A stretch of DNA of 64,000 nt from Haberlea rhodopensis (taxonomy: Eukaryota; Streptophyta; Magnoliopsida; Lamiales; Gesneriaceae). The position numbers were made by a program, and so were the translations under genes. Of the stretch, positions 1 to 10,405 are shown in pieces. The notes under the pieces are model-generated. The model made no database searches. It was not told the DNA's origin and saw only the letters and a program-made list of their open reading frames with translations. The stretch is taken from contig CAJQUN010000051.1 of the NCBI GenBank assembly GCA_907163345.1, positions 3,286,001 through 3,350,000 of the forward strand, in the 5' to 3' direction. Position 1 is the stretch's first letter. Every line of letters begins with the position of its first letter.

Positions 1-855
1 TTCACAAATCCTATCTAATAGGTCAAAGGGCTATAACCACGCACCATGCTCAAACAACACATAAAGCATGCATTAACATTTAATTAATTAAATCCACGAA
101 CTAAAGCGACTAAGTCACGAACCACCATGGTTCGAGCCACAAAAGCGCACGGCTGGACCAATTATGGGCCTAGGGTTCGAAACCCTAGCCCATGGCCGAG
201 CCAAGCTCAAGCGGCGGCGGCGCTAGGGTTCTCATCAAGCCAACATGGTTCGAAACGTCGGAATTCATGAGCCACGAGCCACGGTCCAACCATGCACGGT
301 TCATGTCGGTGGCGGCTCAACCATCTCGAGCCAAGGGTTCGAAAAACCCTAGCCCTCATGTGGTGTAGCCTCCAACACGCATGATTCATAGACTCATGGT
401 CCGAACCATTATCGAGCCAAAAGGTTCTAAAACCTTAGCAATAGGGCGACGATGGCCGAGCCCATGCACGGCTACTAGGGTTCGAAACCCTAGCCGTCAT
501 GAGCTAGCCGTCACGAGCCATTGGGTTCTAAACCCTAAACAAGCTTCGACACTTCCATGCACAATTATTAGCCATAACGGCTAAACCATCTCGAGCCAAG
601 GGTTCGAAAACCCTAGCCCTCATGTGGCTAGCCGTATGTCATTTGTGATGGTTGTGGCCGAACACTTTGTGTTATATGGTTCGAATTTCGCCAATTTATA
701 TCAAATATAATTTTACGATGATTTTCACAAATTTGATATTAACATATCATATATGTTCATACAGTTTTAAATAGCATGCAATATTAATCTAAATATGATT
801 AAACTATTTAACCACATAAATCCGATATGAGCCTAGAACCTGGCTCTGATACCAC
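1..855 (-). mobile_element. Element X, PBS-proximal internal region (left copy), non-coding
   Basis: This segment lies just inside LTR X1 on the minus strand and aligns with 2849-3692, so it is the first part of the interior of a second X unit that continues left of the window. No coding region is recognisable. Positions 100-650 carry repeated imperfect inverted repeats of the type GGGTTCGAAACCC, usually followed by TAGCC, with the recurring phrase 'ctcatgtggct' between them. The repeats lie near 171, 333, 477, 524 and 600. The 13-bp complement of an initiator tRNA-Met primer-binding site (ggctctgatacca) lies at 842-854, one base from the LTR. Confidence 0.75.
842..854 (-). other. Primer-binding site (tRNA-iMet) of element X, left unit
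   Basis: Read on the minus strand this is TGGTATCAGAGCC, complementary to the 3' end of plant initiator tRNA-Met. It starts one base inside LTR X1. It fixes the orientation of the element as minus and the LTR border at 856. Confidence 0.85.
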
Positions 856-2345
856 TGTAAGTAATCCTTAGAGCATACAACGCAGCGGAATTTAAAATTA
901 GGATTACTAAACCGCGGATCTATACTAAGGTTATCATATCGGATAAAGGATATACGAAGGTCTCACCCTTGTAGCGTGTTTGAGCAGATTCCACGGTGCA
1001 GCTCCACGTCCAACGATCCTTCGAATCACTAGCAAAACTTAACAAGTTTTGCCTCAACGGTATCCACACGATCAAATCGGGTGAAGGGATAGTGTAAGAA
1101 CAAGTTGCTAGACAAGTTCTTAAACCGGAACAAGAAACACACTCGATTCTAAATCGAAAAGATGGCACAAAATCACCACTCAACCTTCGGCTATTGCGAA
1201 ACCGAGAGTGAATGGAGAGAGGCGTCCGTGTGTCTTTCTTAGTGTGTAGGTTATGATATGAAAGTCTTAATCTCATTAATCACCATGCAATCAAATTATA
1301 TACCATTTAATTAAAGGCTTTCATAAAGCCTCATGGGCTTAAGCCCATGATTTAATTTAATCATTATGATAATTAATTAAGACTCCTCTTAATTATTTAA
1401 CTCATCCCATGAATTTAATTTCCCTTCTCGATTTAATCTTTTGTGCGACCCGATAGGATCTTGTAATGTTGGCAGTGACATAAAATCTCATTTTACGTTA
1501 CAAGCAAGGAGCGGTGTCTAGCAACACATCGAGGCTACCCAAATTACAAGAATGTCAATGACTCGACATAACCTTTAGAACTTGTGATAATATTAACCAT
1601 GTAACTTAATCCCTTTGTCCTTTGTGTTTAGATTAAACACGAGTCATGGAATAGTCATACTCGTATATCCAATCTTTATTTCTTGATCCCCAAGTAGAAC
1701 TAGAATAAACGAATAAGCTCGATATCTCATATCGACTCATTCGAGCATGGCCATGCATTTTAGTTCTTACTTGATCAAGGGCCAAACACATCTCCTGTTA
1801 TATAGGAGGGACAAATCCTATCTCGATCAGTCAACATCCCTCTACATAATTCGTAGTGTATCCAATAGTCGCCTTTATAGATTACCCTGTTACGGGTAAC
1901 GTTTGACGATATCAAGATACATAACTCCTTATGTTGGGATCTCTGATGATCACAAGTCGTAAGGATTACATACATTATTATCACTATGAGAATTGCATAT
2001 GACGATCATATAACTATCCATGTTGCATTCTCATGGTGGGTCTGTCCAGTACATCGGTCTCTAACATGTACCCATGTGTTGATTTGATATCTCATATCAA
2101 TGAACAATTCATCAATCAACACATACTAGTCTCTACGTATTATCATTATCCCTATTCATGATAATACTTGACTAGGGACATCTTTAAGAATAATACAATA
2201 TTATTCTAAGGACATTAACATATATATTAATTCACATTGCACAGTTAAAAGAATAATATATAATAATGAATTGCCATTCATGAAATCATAAACATTGTAT
2301 GTCAAAACAATCATCTAATGATTTGTCTTAGGGCATATCCCAACA
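856..2345 (-). mobile_element. LTR X1 of element X
   Basis: A 1490-bp LTR. On the minus strand it starts TGTTGGGATATGCCCTAAG and ends TTACA, followed by the iMet PBS. It is a close copy of 3693-5186; the two share long identical stretches, including the block around 1680-2230. Open reading frames in it are short and match nothing I recognise. It is the 3' LTR of the unit 2346-5186 and, because a PBS also follows it, the 5' LTR of the next unit to the left. Confidence 0.88.
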
Positions 2346-3692
2346 ATATGTACAATCGAAGTTTTTGACGAGTACTTTTAATTTTGGAAGGCATCTAAAA
2401 CTTAATATTTTAGAGGGATTTATTGATCTCATGATTAGTTTGATAATTTATAATATGTCCACTACATATAGTTGTATACATATCTACATATATGTGTAAT
2501 ACAATTATCAATCTAAAACATAAGATAAATCATGCATCAACATACATAATTAAACGTGACATGGTTATAGCCCCTACTAGCGATTTTCTCAAGCCAATGA
2601 GAAAATCCTAAGAGTCAACCTAAGGTAACTTCACAAGCACCTTCCTTTGGCTCCAATTTGTGGATGGCCTCCTCATCCCGGCACGATGCTCCGTCTTCAT
2701 TGATCACCATCAACAAAATAAACTACACTATTTACAAGATATAGAATTCCTCGATTCACATTCGAGGGGAACCTATATAGGGGAGGGATTACATTTAGAA
2801 TAAAATAGAGAAGGCACGACTCGTAGGTCGTATTATAAATTACAAACATCCACAAATCCTATCTAATAGGTCAAAAGGGCTATAACCATGCACCATGCTC
2901 ATACAACACATAAAACATGATTTAACATTTAATTAATTAAATTCTAAACATTTTAAAATTTAATTCTAATTAAAACAGTAAAATAGAATTTTGAAAAATT
3001 ATCGTACGCTCGGGACATCACATGCCACGAACTTAAGCGACTAAGCCACGAACCACCATGGTTCGAACCAACCAAACACACGGCTGGACCAATTATGGGC
3101 CTAGGGTTCGAAACCCTAGCCCATGGCCGAACCATGACCGAGCGGCGGCGGTGCTAGGGTTCCAAACCCTAGCCACCGTGCACCACTTTGAGTTTTTCAT
3201 CTAGCCAACTTGTTCGAAACACCGGAATTCTTGAGCCACGAATCATGGTCAGGTCATGCACGGGGGTGGCTCAACCATCTCGAGCCAAGGGTTTGAAAAC
3301 CCTAGCTCTCATGTGGTGAAGCCACTTATCCATGCATGCTTGAACCATTATCGAGCCAAAGAGTTCAAAACTCATCCATGTCTCGAAACCTCCATGCACG
3401 AACATGAGCCACAACGACTAGGCCATCTCGAGCCAAGGGTTCGAAAACCCTAGCCCTCATGTGGCTAAGCCGTGGGTCAATTGTGCTAGGTGGTGGCCGA
3501 AACATTGGCCAATTAATTTGATTATTCGCTAATTATATCAAATACAATTTTACGATGATTTTCACAAACTCGATATTAACATATCATATATGTTTATACA
3601 GTTTTAAAAGCATGCAATAATAATCCTAATATGATTAAAACAATTTAACCACATAAATCCGATATGAGCCTTGTACACGGCTCTGATACCAC
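2346..3692 (-). mobile_element. Element X interior (complete, ~1.35 kb, non-coding)
   Basis: This is the whole interior between LTR X2 and LTR X1. Positions 2849-3692 repeat 1-855, including the GGGTTCGAAACCC inverted repeats (near 3103, 3150, 3288, 3434). Positions 2346-2848 are unique in the window and hold no gene. A TATA-like CCTATATAGG is seen near 2770 (minus strand). A clear polypurine tract next to LTR X1 is not visible. The short, non-coding interior fits a non-autonomous (TRIM/LARD-like) element; the superfamily cannot be told from this sequence. Confidence 0.75.
3679..3691 (-). other. Primer-binding site (tRNA-iMet) of element X, right unit
   Basis: Minus-strand TGGTATCAGAGCC, one base inside LTR X2, at the same spacing as in the left unit. 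Confidence 0.85.
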
Positions 3693-5186
3693 TGTTAGTA
3701 ATCCAACAAGCATACAACGCAGCGGAATTTAAAATTTGGATTACTATAACCGCGGATCTATACATAGGGATTCATATCGGATAAAGGTTTACAAAAGTCT
3801 CACCCTTGTAGCGTGTTTGAGCAGATTCCTCGGAGCAGCACCACGTCCAACGTCTCCTTCGAGTCACTAGCAAAACTTGTTAAGTTTTGCCTCAACGGTA
3901 TCCACACGATCAAATCGGGTGAAGGGATAGTTTAAGAACAAGTTGCTAGACAAGTTCTTAAACCGGAACAAGAAACACACTCGATTCTAAATCGAAAAGA
4001 TGGCACGAAAATTTCCTTGGTCTCTCTTCGGCTATGAAAACCGAGAGCTACTTTGGAAGAGGCGGCCGTGAGCTCCTTTGTTTAGGGTGGAATCATATTA
4101 AAATTCTTTCCTACCATTAATTATACCAAGTTATTAAAAGGGCTTAATTAAGTTCAAGACTTTCTTAAAGTCTTATGGGCCCAAACCCATGATTTAATTA
4201 AAACCTTTTAATCACTTAATTAAGACTCTTCTTAATTAATTAATTCATCCAATGAATTTAATTTCCCTTCTCGATTTAATCTTTTGTGCGACCCGATAGG
4301 ATCTTGTAATGTTGGCAGTGACAAAATCTCATATATGTCGCAAGCAATGAGCGGTATCTAGCAACACATCAATGCTACCCAAATTACAAGAATGTCAATG
4401 ACTCGACATAACCTAGGAACTTGTGATAATATTTATCATGTAATTTAATCCCTTTATCCATGTGTTTAGATTGAACACGAGTCATGGAATAGTCATACTC
4501 GTATATTCAATCTTTATTTCTTGATCCCCAAGTAGAACTAGAATAAACGAATAAGCTCGATATCTCATATCGACTCATTCGAGCATGGCCATGCATTTTA
4601 GTTCTCACTTGATCAAGGGCCAAACACATCTCCTGTTATATAGGAGGGACAAATCCTATCTCGATCAGTCAACATCCCTCTACATAATTCGTAGTGTATC
4701 CAATAGTCGCCTTTATAGTTTACCCTGTTACGGGTAACGTTTGACAATATCAAGATACATATCTCCTTATGTTGGGATCTCTGATGATCACAAGTCGTAA
4801 GGATTACATACATTATTATCACTATGAGAATTGCTTATGACACTCATATAACTATCCATGTAGCATTCTCATGGTGGGTCTGTCCAGTACATCGTTCTCT
4901 AACATGTACCCATGTGTTGATTTGATATCTCATATCAATGAACAGTTCATCAATCAACACATACTAGTCTCTACGTATTATCATTATCCCTATTCATGAT
5001 AATACTTGACTAGGGACATCTTTAAGAATAATACAATATTATTCTAAGGACATTAACATATATATTTATTCACATTGCACAGTTAATCGAATAATATATA
5101 ATAATGAATTGCCATTTCATAAAATCATATTACATTGTATGTCATAAACAATCATCTAATGATATGTCTTAGGGCATATCCCAACA
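3693..5186 (-). mobile_element. LTR X2 of element X
   Basis: A 1494-bp partner of LTR X1 with the same TGTTGGGATATGCCC start and CA end on the minus strand. It is the 5' LTR of the complete X unit. Its right-hand flank (5187 on) does not resemble the sequence left of LTR X1, as expected for a tandem LTR-interior-LTR-interior arrangement in which the outer edge is out of view. Confidence 0.88.
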
Positions 5187-5514
5187 ATAATGTCTAGCTT
5201 TGTCTTTCTCACTAGTTCATGAGCTTTTAATCTTAATTGCGTGTATTTTGATTGATTAATTGATAAGGGTTAGTTTAGAATGCGTTGGCTACCAAACTAA
5301 GATTAATGTAAGGCCTCACTACCTTAAATATGCTTTAAGAGCATAAAAGAGCTATTCATTTAACAGAGTAAAAAGGTTTATGTTTATGTATTGAGCTTAG
5401 AGGCTAAAGTACCAAAACTAAAATTCCAATCCAAAATAATTACATTCCCAGCAAAATGAATGTAAACACTATAGATTTACACTACCCATGAATAAAGACT
5501 ATACAAAAGAATTT
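5187..5514. other. Unassigned AT-rich spacer
   Basis: This 328-bp stretch sits between LTR X2 and the 5' LTR of Gypsy-B. I see no open reading frame, repeat copy or RNA gene in it. It is the pre-insertion target of Gypsy-B; AATTT at 5510-5514 would be the left TSD, but the right one lies outside the window. Confidence 0.5.
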
Positions 5515-5760
5515 TGTATTGCCTCGATATAACTCATATCTGTTTCATATGATTATGGCGTAAGTACGTGATAATTACGGTCGGATATGAATTCGAGGTC
5601 GGGTGGAATCGAGTATGATGAATACACATAAGTGTTTGCTTAGTTGTTGAGTGGAGACTAGTTAATACATTCATAAACTTATGTATTGCTCTAACATAGA
5701 AAGCTACATGGAACAAAATGGAACAAATGTAGCAAGTAGACATGATGGGTAAAAAGGAGA
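5515..5760 (+). mobile_element. Gypsy-B 5' LTR, part 1
   Basis: Starts TGTATTGCCTCGATATAAC and aligns with the start of the 3' LTR at 39612. It is interrupted at the 5-bp site GGAGA (5756-5760) by Copia-1. The LTR resumes at 19808 with the same GGAGA, and the joined sequence matches the uninterrupted copy near 39846. Confidence 0.88.
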
Positions 5761-6265
5761 TGTTAGGATCGAGGTAGTGTTTAGAAGGGAGGGGGGGGGG
5801 GGGGGGGGGGGGTTGAATAAACACTAGATTCAATTTCGATTTTTCTCAGGTTAACTATAAACTGTTAAGTATTACAGTTGCTTCTCAATATCAGGCAAGT
5901 CAGCAGACACTGATTATAGTGCGGAAGACGTCTGCTGTACTTGTGAGGAATAAAACTGAGTAGTAAATAAGCGATAAACAAATGACACAAGTATTGTTTC
6001 TGGAAGTTCGAAGCACAACGCTTCTACGTCTCCCCTTCTTCCTTTGCAGGAAGGATTCACTAGAAGACTTGGTTTACACTTTACAGTATACAACCTTCTT
6101 AGGCACTCACACAACTTGGCCTAAACTCCTAGCAATCACAACTTCTTAATTTGGGTTACAAAAGATTCTATGACACTCTTTACAGAATACACTTTTAGCT
6201 TTGAGTGTTCTTGAGCAGCAGGCTTCAGTTGGAATAATCTGTCACAGATTCAGTTGCACTGCTTG

Positions 6266-8773
6266 TGTAAGGACCCCCGTGCCCTTAACCCGATATTAGT
6301 GTATTAACCACTGTACTTAGTGCATACTATCATGTCAACAAGGGGAAAGTAATTGCATGCAACTCTAGCATGAATGCCTTCTATAAAATTCCTTTACATT
6401 AATCGTATAATGTCTATACTTTCCCAATATATTCCATAAAACATGTCATGCACCTTTCAACATACACTAATATGCTCTCAATTCATTTAGCAATTTCACA
6501 TTTAATTGCATGCTAACCGTAAATGAATAGAGAAAAGTCGTAGCCCATTTATACATTCCATATACACGTAATATGTACTCACATAAGAGCACCCAATGAA
6601 TAAGCGTCTATCTAATGTATAAAACACTCTACTGGATACCGTTACTGGTGCTTCGATCCTGGAAGCACCTCTCAAGCGCAACTCGATCTCGACTCTGGAT
6701 CTGAGCGCCTATCCATCCAGCTCTGGTACCTCGGTCCTGGAAGTACCTCTAATCAACAGCCCGAGCTCAACTCTGAAGCTGCTGCTACACCTGTACCACC
6801 TGTCCCAACAGAGACAGCCCCCACACGGGGTGAGCATACCAATATCCCAAATCCCATAATCACAATAATGCAATTCATAATTTACAATATGTAAATGCTA
6901 TGAAATATAAGAGATACTCCCTGGATGGCATCATCCTCATCCGGGATCCCCTGTACTGTCCCTGTTCTCAAAATAACTGAAACCATCAAATTCTCAAATG
7001 CCAGTTAATCTACATTGATTAACGAATTCACTTGCCACATACTGACATTATAACAATAACATCAAATCATTAAACAATGATCACAAATATCCCATATATC
7101 TCTTTTATGTTTCCATTGTTCTAATTAATTGCTCGCTCTACAATAGCGGCATTTCATTCTCACGCATGCTCAACAGCAGTGGCGTCATAACCGATGTTCG
7201 CTCAAAGGCGACTACCTCCAATCATTGCTCGCTCAAAAGCGACACCATGCAATTCCCAATGTATATACATCCATTTGTAGCAATCACCATTAAACATGTA
7301 TTCAACATCCGTTAATACCCGTTTATTGCTAAAACCATATATCAGGCACTTTCATACACATTTATTGCAATAGAGTGTGTCATGCACTCAACAATTGCAT
7401 TTAAAATAAGGGGCTATGCTCGTACGTTATACGTACCTTATAATTCCGTAGTTTGAGTCCGACTTCGTCCGAGTCCCACGATCCGATGAATTATGTGCTA
7501 ACACACAAATAATTCACAATCAAACACAAGCATGTAACCACGTGTCCAAGCACGTTCAAGACTCCCAATTATATCGTCAATCCATGACGATTACCAAAAT
7601 AAAAGCCCCCGGGTAAGCATGCACAATACCCAAAATATTCTATTTTATATGTTTAATAGATAGCCAAAAACCCAACCAAAAATTCCGTTTAATTAAACTT
7701 TGGCCTCAACCAATCCATTTTAAAAGTATAGCATTCCCATTGGAATGTAGACATTGCCCCGGAAACGGCCCCTTTAAACCTCGGTTCCAAAATCCCGACA
7801 TTTTTCCAAAAATTCAAAAAAAAAACAAAATCCTTCGGGTGGCGATCGATCGCCACCTTTATCGCGGTCGATCGCCACACTCCAGTGCCCTCTCGCGATC
7901 GATCGCCAATCCTCGCGATCGATCGCCAACCCGCTCGCGATCGATCGCCGAGACCTCGCGATCGATCTCCAGCACTGTTCATCGCCTTCAAAAATTTGAC
8001 TGCTCGTCGCGATCGATCGCTACCCCTCGGCGATAGATCGCCACCTGCGATTTTCTGAAAAATTCGAGCTTCCATGGTGTTTTTAACACCCAAACTCAAA
8101 ACCAACACCCCACACACCACCAACACCTCAAATACAACATTTAAACTCCATAAAAACACTAAAATCAACATTTTAGATTTTAACCCAAAACCCCCAAATA
8201 CAAATCCAACCCAAAAACTCAACCATAACACACCATACCACTATCAAAACGAAGACAATGACGAGGGGAAGAAACTTACCAACTTATCTTTGAGAAATCC
8301 GGCTCCTAGGACGAGTCTCCATCAATTTTGCTCATCAAAGGGAAAGGGGAAGGGTTTGGGGTGGGAGAGAGGCGTGAGAGGGAGAGGAGAGGAGAGAAAT
8401 GGATTCCAAATGACGGAACCCCGAGTCCAACTGGTATATATAGCAAAAATGCCCCAAAATACCAATACCTTCACCAATACATCATGATTCATTAAAAATC
8501 ATCTGTTTTCAAAAACTCTCTCTCCAACATCAAATCCCCAGACTGGCCCCAACATAAGGCACCCCGGACACCAAGTCCCACTAAAAACCCAACTCATAGG
8601 TTTTCCACCAAAATGAGAATACAATCTCAACCTTTGGGTCCAACGATCCCAAATGCCCGATTTAACAACCTCGGGAGACGCAAAATCGCAATTAATTCCT
8701 AATTGCCACAATTAAAAATCCATCAAGGATTAATACCACACCGGGATTAACACCATAAATCCCTGGACACACA
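6266..8773 (-). mobile_element. Solo LTR of A-family Gypsy inserted in Copia-1 LTR
   Basis: A 2508-bp TG...CA unit flanked by perfect GCTTG duplications (6261-6265 and 8774-8778). Removing it restores the Copia LTR sequence seen near 18990. On the minus strand it shows the A-family LTR modules in order: a start resembling that at 20610, TATATATA near 8430, a splice-donor-like TTG|GTAAGT near 8275, a CGATCGATCG cluster at 7840-8043, AAG|GTACGT at 7431-7439, a CCCC-GTGT-GGGG hairpin near 6820, and the end CCTTACA. With no interior present, it is the product of LTR-LTR recombination. Confidence 0.9.
7840..8043. repeat. CGATCGATCG cluster in A-family solo LTR
   Basis: About eight copies of a self-complementary GCGATCGATCGC-type motif, several of them perfect, lie about 20-35 bp apart in the transcribed part of the LTR. 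Open frames over this stretch are made by the repeat and are not genes. Confidence 0.85.
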
Positions 8774-9189
8774 GCTTGTCTGCTCTTTGCTGAACTTTTG
8801 GAATATCAGTAAGTTGATTTTCTTGTTTGCTTTGAGGTGTTTCTGTTTGTTGAAAATCGTTCAGCTAACCTCTTCATTCTTTGCTTGGACGTATTTATAG
8901 GTTTGGTTGTCCAACGGTAGCTTTTCTGTATTAGGAAGAGATTAGCTTTCCAAATTCATATTGTCTTCTTTCCTATTTTGTTAAGCAACGGCTCTTTAAC
9001 TTTGACGGGAATGGTGGCGGAGATATAGTAGGGTGCGCCGCTCTGTTGTACCTTTGTCAGAGCATGTTGTACTTATTTTGTCTCATTGCTTAGTGCTCTT
9101 ACTGGATGTTTAAACTTCTACTGGTTTTCTTTGTTCAACTGGTCGTTCATCCTCTAGTAACCAGTTGATGTCTTTGTTCAGTGTGAGAC

Positions 9190-9570
9190 TGTCCGGTTGA
9201 TGTCTCTCCAGTTGATGTCTATCCAGTTGGTAGCTATCCAGTTGATGTTTATCCGGTTGGTAGCCATCCAGTTGATGTCTGTCCGGTTGATGTCTGTCCA
9301 GTTGATGTCTATCCAGTTGGTAGCCATCCAGTTGATGTCTGTCCGGTTGATGTCTGTCCAGTTGATGTCTATCCGGTTGGTAGCCATCCAGTTGATGTCT
9401 ATCACCCGGTTGGTCTTTATCACCCGGTAAGACTTCAACACCCGGTAGGTGTTCATCCAGTTGGTCTTTATCACCCGGTAGGTGTTCATCCAGTTGGTCT
9501 TTATCACCCGGTTGGTGTCTTCACTCGGTAGGTGTTTATCCAGTTGGTCTTTATCACCCGGTTGGTGTTT
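9190..9570 (-). repeat. Copia U3 minisatellite (15-bp units)
   Basis: Tandem 15-bp units alternating tgtccggttgatgtc and tgtccagttgatgtc, grading into longer 'tcacccggttggtgt' units. Read on the minus strand they lie at the start of the LTR, i.e. in U3 upstream of the TATA box. Each full unit contains CAGTTG or CGGTTG, matching the MYB core CNGTTR; I count about 20 by eye. The repetitive open frames on both strands here are shadows of the repeat. Confidence 0.85.
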
Positions 9571-9604
9571 GTAATCACCAAAACTTAGAAATTGTTTCCC
9601 AACA

Positions 9605-9618
9605 ATTTCCCCCTTTTT
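9605..9618 (-). other. Polypurine tract of Copia-1
   Basis: Minus strand AAAAAGGGGGAAAT directly precedes the 3' LTR start TGTTGGG. It is the expected plus-strand DNA primer site. The same sequence abuts the 3' LTR of Copia-2. Confidence 0.88.
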
Positions 9619-10405
9619 GGTGATGACAAAACTAAGCAATAACGATTTCATACTTGAATAATTTAAGTGGTGAATCCTGAAAAAGACTTGAAGACATAAT
9701 GGAAAGGAAATTTTCATTTGTTATAAAGATAAGCAGATTACAAGTTGTAATCAAACTGAACAATTGAGAGAGATTCATCTTCATTTAAGATGAATTCTTA
9801 TAACTGGATTTAACCTAATACAAATCTATTTTTACAAAATATAGCTGATACATGACAAATTTTAAACAAACAGTGTAGACCGGAGAGCTTCGATCCACCT
9901 AGTTGCGGAGAGGAAGAGCTTTGATCCACCTTGTTTCAGAGAGGGAGAACTTCGATCGGGGAGAGTCAAATGTATATTCATCAGGCCTCCATGGTTCATG
10001 GATTCACCTATGAAAATACTCTATCTCTGTTTTCCCCCTTTTTGTCATCAGCACCCAGATAACTCCTGATTGTAGTTCCTGACTGATGATGAGCATCAGA
10101 GCAGGATCCAAACGCTGAAGCTTAATGGAGCTGGGTTAGATAAGTAATCAACCCATGAGGGGTTGATTTAGATAAGTAATAAACCCATGAAACTGAATAA
10201 TTGCGAAGAGAAAACCAAGGAATTTTCAAGGAATTGAAAATAATCATGATAAGTGAATGTGTGTTATAAAAACTAAAATGAGTCTCTATTTATAGAAGAA
10301 TTTCATTAAGTGTGAACATAATAATGATGTGACGATACATATGGAGAAAGTCAAATGAAAACAGTAAAAAGATAAGAGTAATTAATAAGGGATCAGAAAA
10401 CAATA
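9619..10405 (-). other. Copia-1 non-coding 3' region with second PPT-like tract
   Basis: This stretch lies between the end of the extra ORF and the PPT. It has no gene. Short repeats of 'agagcttcgatccacct' type lie at 9880-9960. A second tract, minus strand GACAAAAAGGGGGAAAA, lies at 10029-10045. The counterpart region of Copia-2 (28516-29379) keeps the same layout. Confidence 0.7.

Larger units (their letters stand above)
5761..9604 (-). mobile_element. Copia-1 3' LTR (interrupted by a solo LTR)
   Basis: The LTR consists of 5761-6265 plus 8774-9604; the intervening 6266-8773 is a foreign solo LTR. On the minus strand it begins TGTTGGGAAAC at 9604 and ends GATCCTAACA at 5761. It holds the U3 minisatellite (9190-9570), a TATA box (CTATAAATA, near 8892-8901) and a C-run on the minus strand (5791-5812, 22 G on the plus strand). 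It matches the right-hand LTR at 18499-19807. Confidence 0.88.

Noticed and set aside
100..650. Possible tRNA genes because of repeated GGTTCGAAACC
   Set aside because: No acceptor or anticodon arm or A-box could be placed around the motif. It recurs as part of a longer inverted repeat.
920..1276. Short minus-strand frames in LTR X (also 1775-1984 and 4613-4822)
   Set aside because: They are present in both LTR copies because the LTRs are duplicates. They have no domain and diverge like non-coding DNA.
7689..8231. Open frames of ~100-180 codons over the CGATCGATCG cluster, rich in Ser/Arg/Asp
   Set aside because: They occur on both strands at once and reproduce the repeat (RSIA/DRSR strings). 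They are repeat shadows inside a solo LTR.
9178..9717. Long repetitive open frames (both strands) such as DINWTDINRTDIN over the Copia minisatellite
   Set aside because: The 15-bp unit is a multiple of three, which keeps frames open without selection. They lie in U3 upstream of the TATA box.
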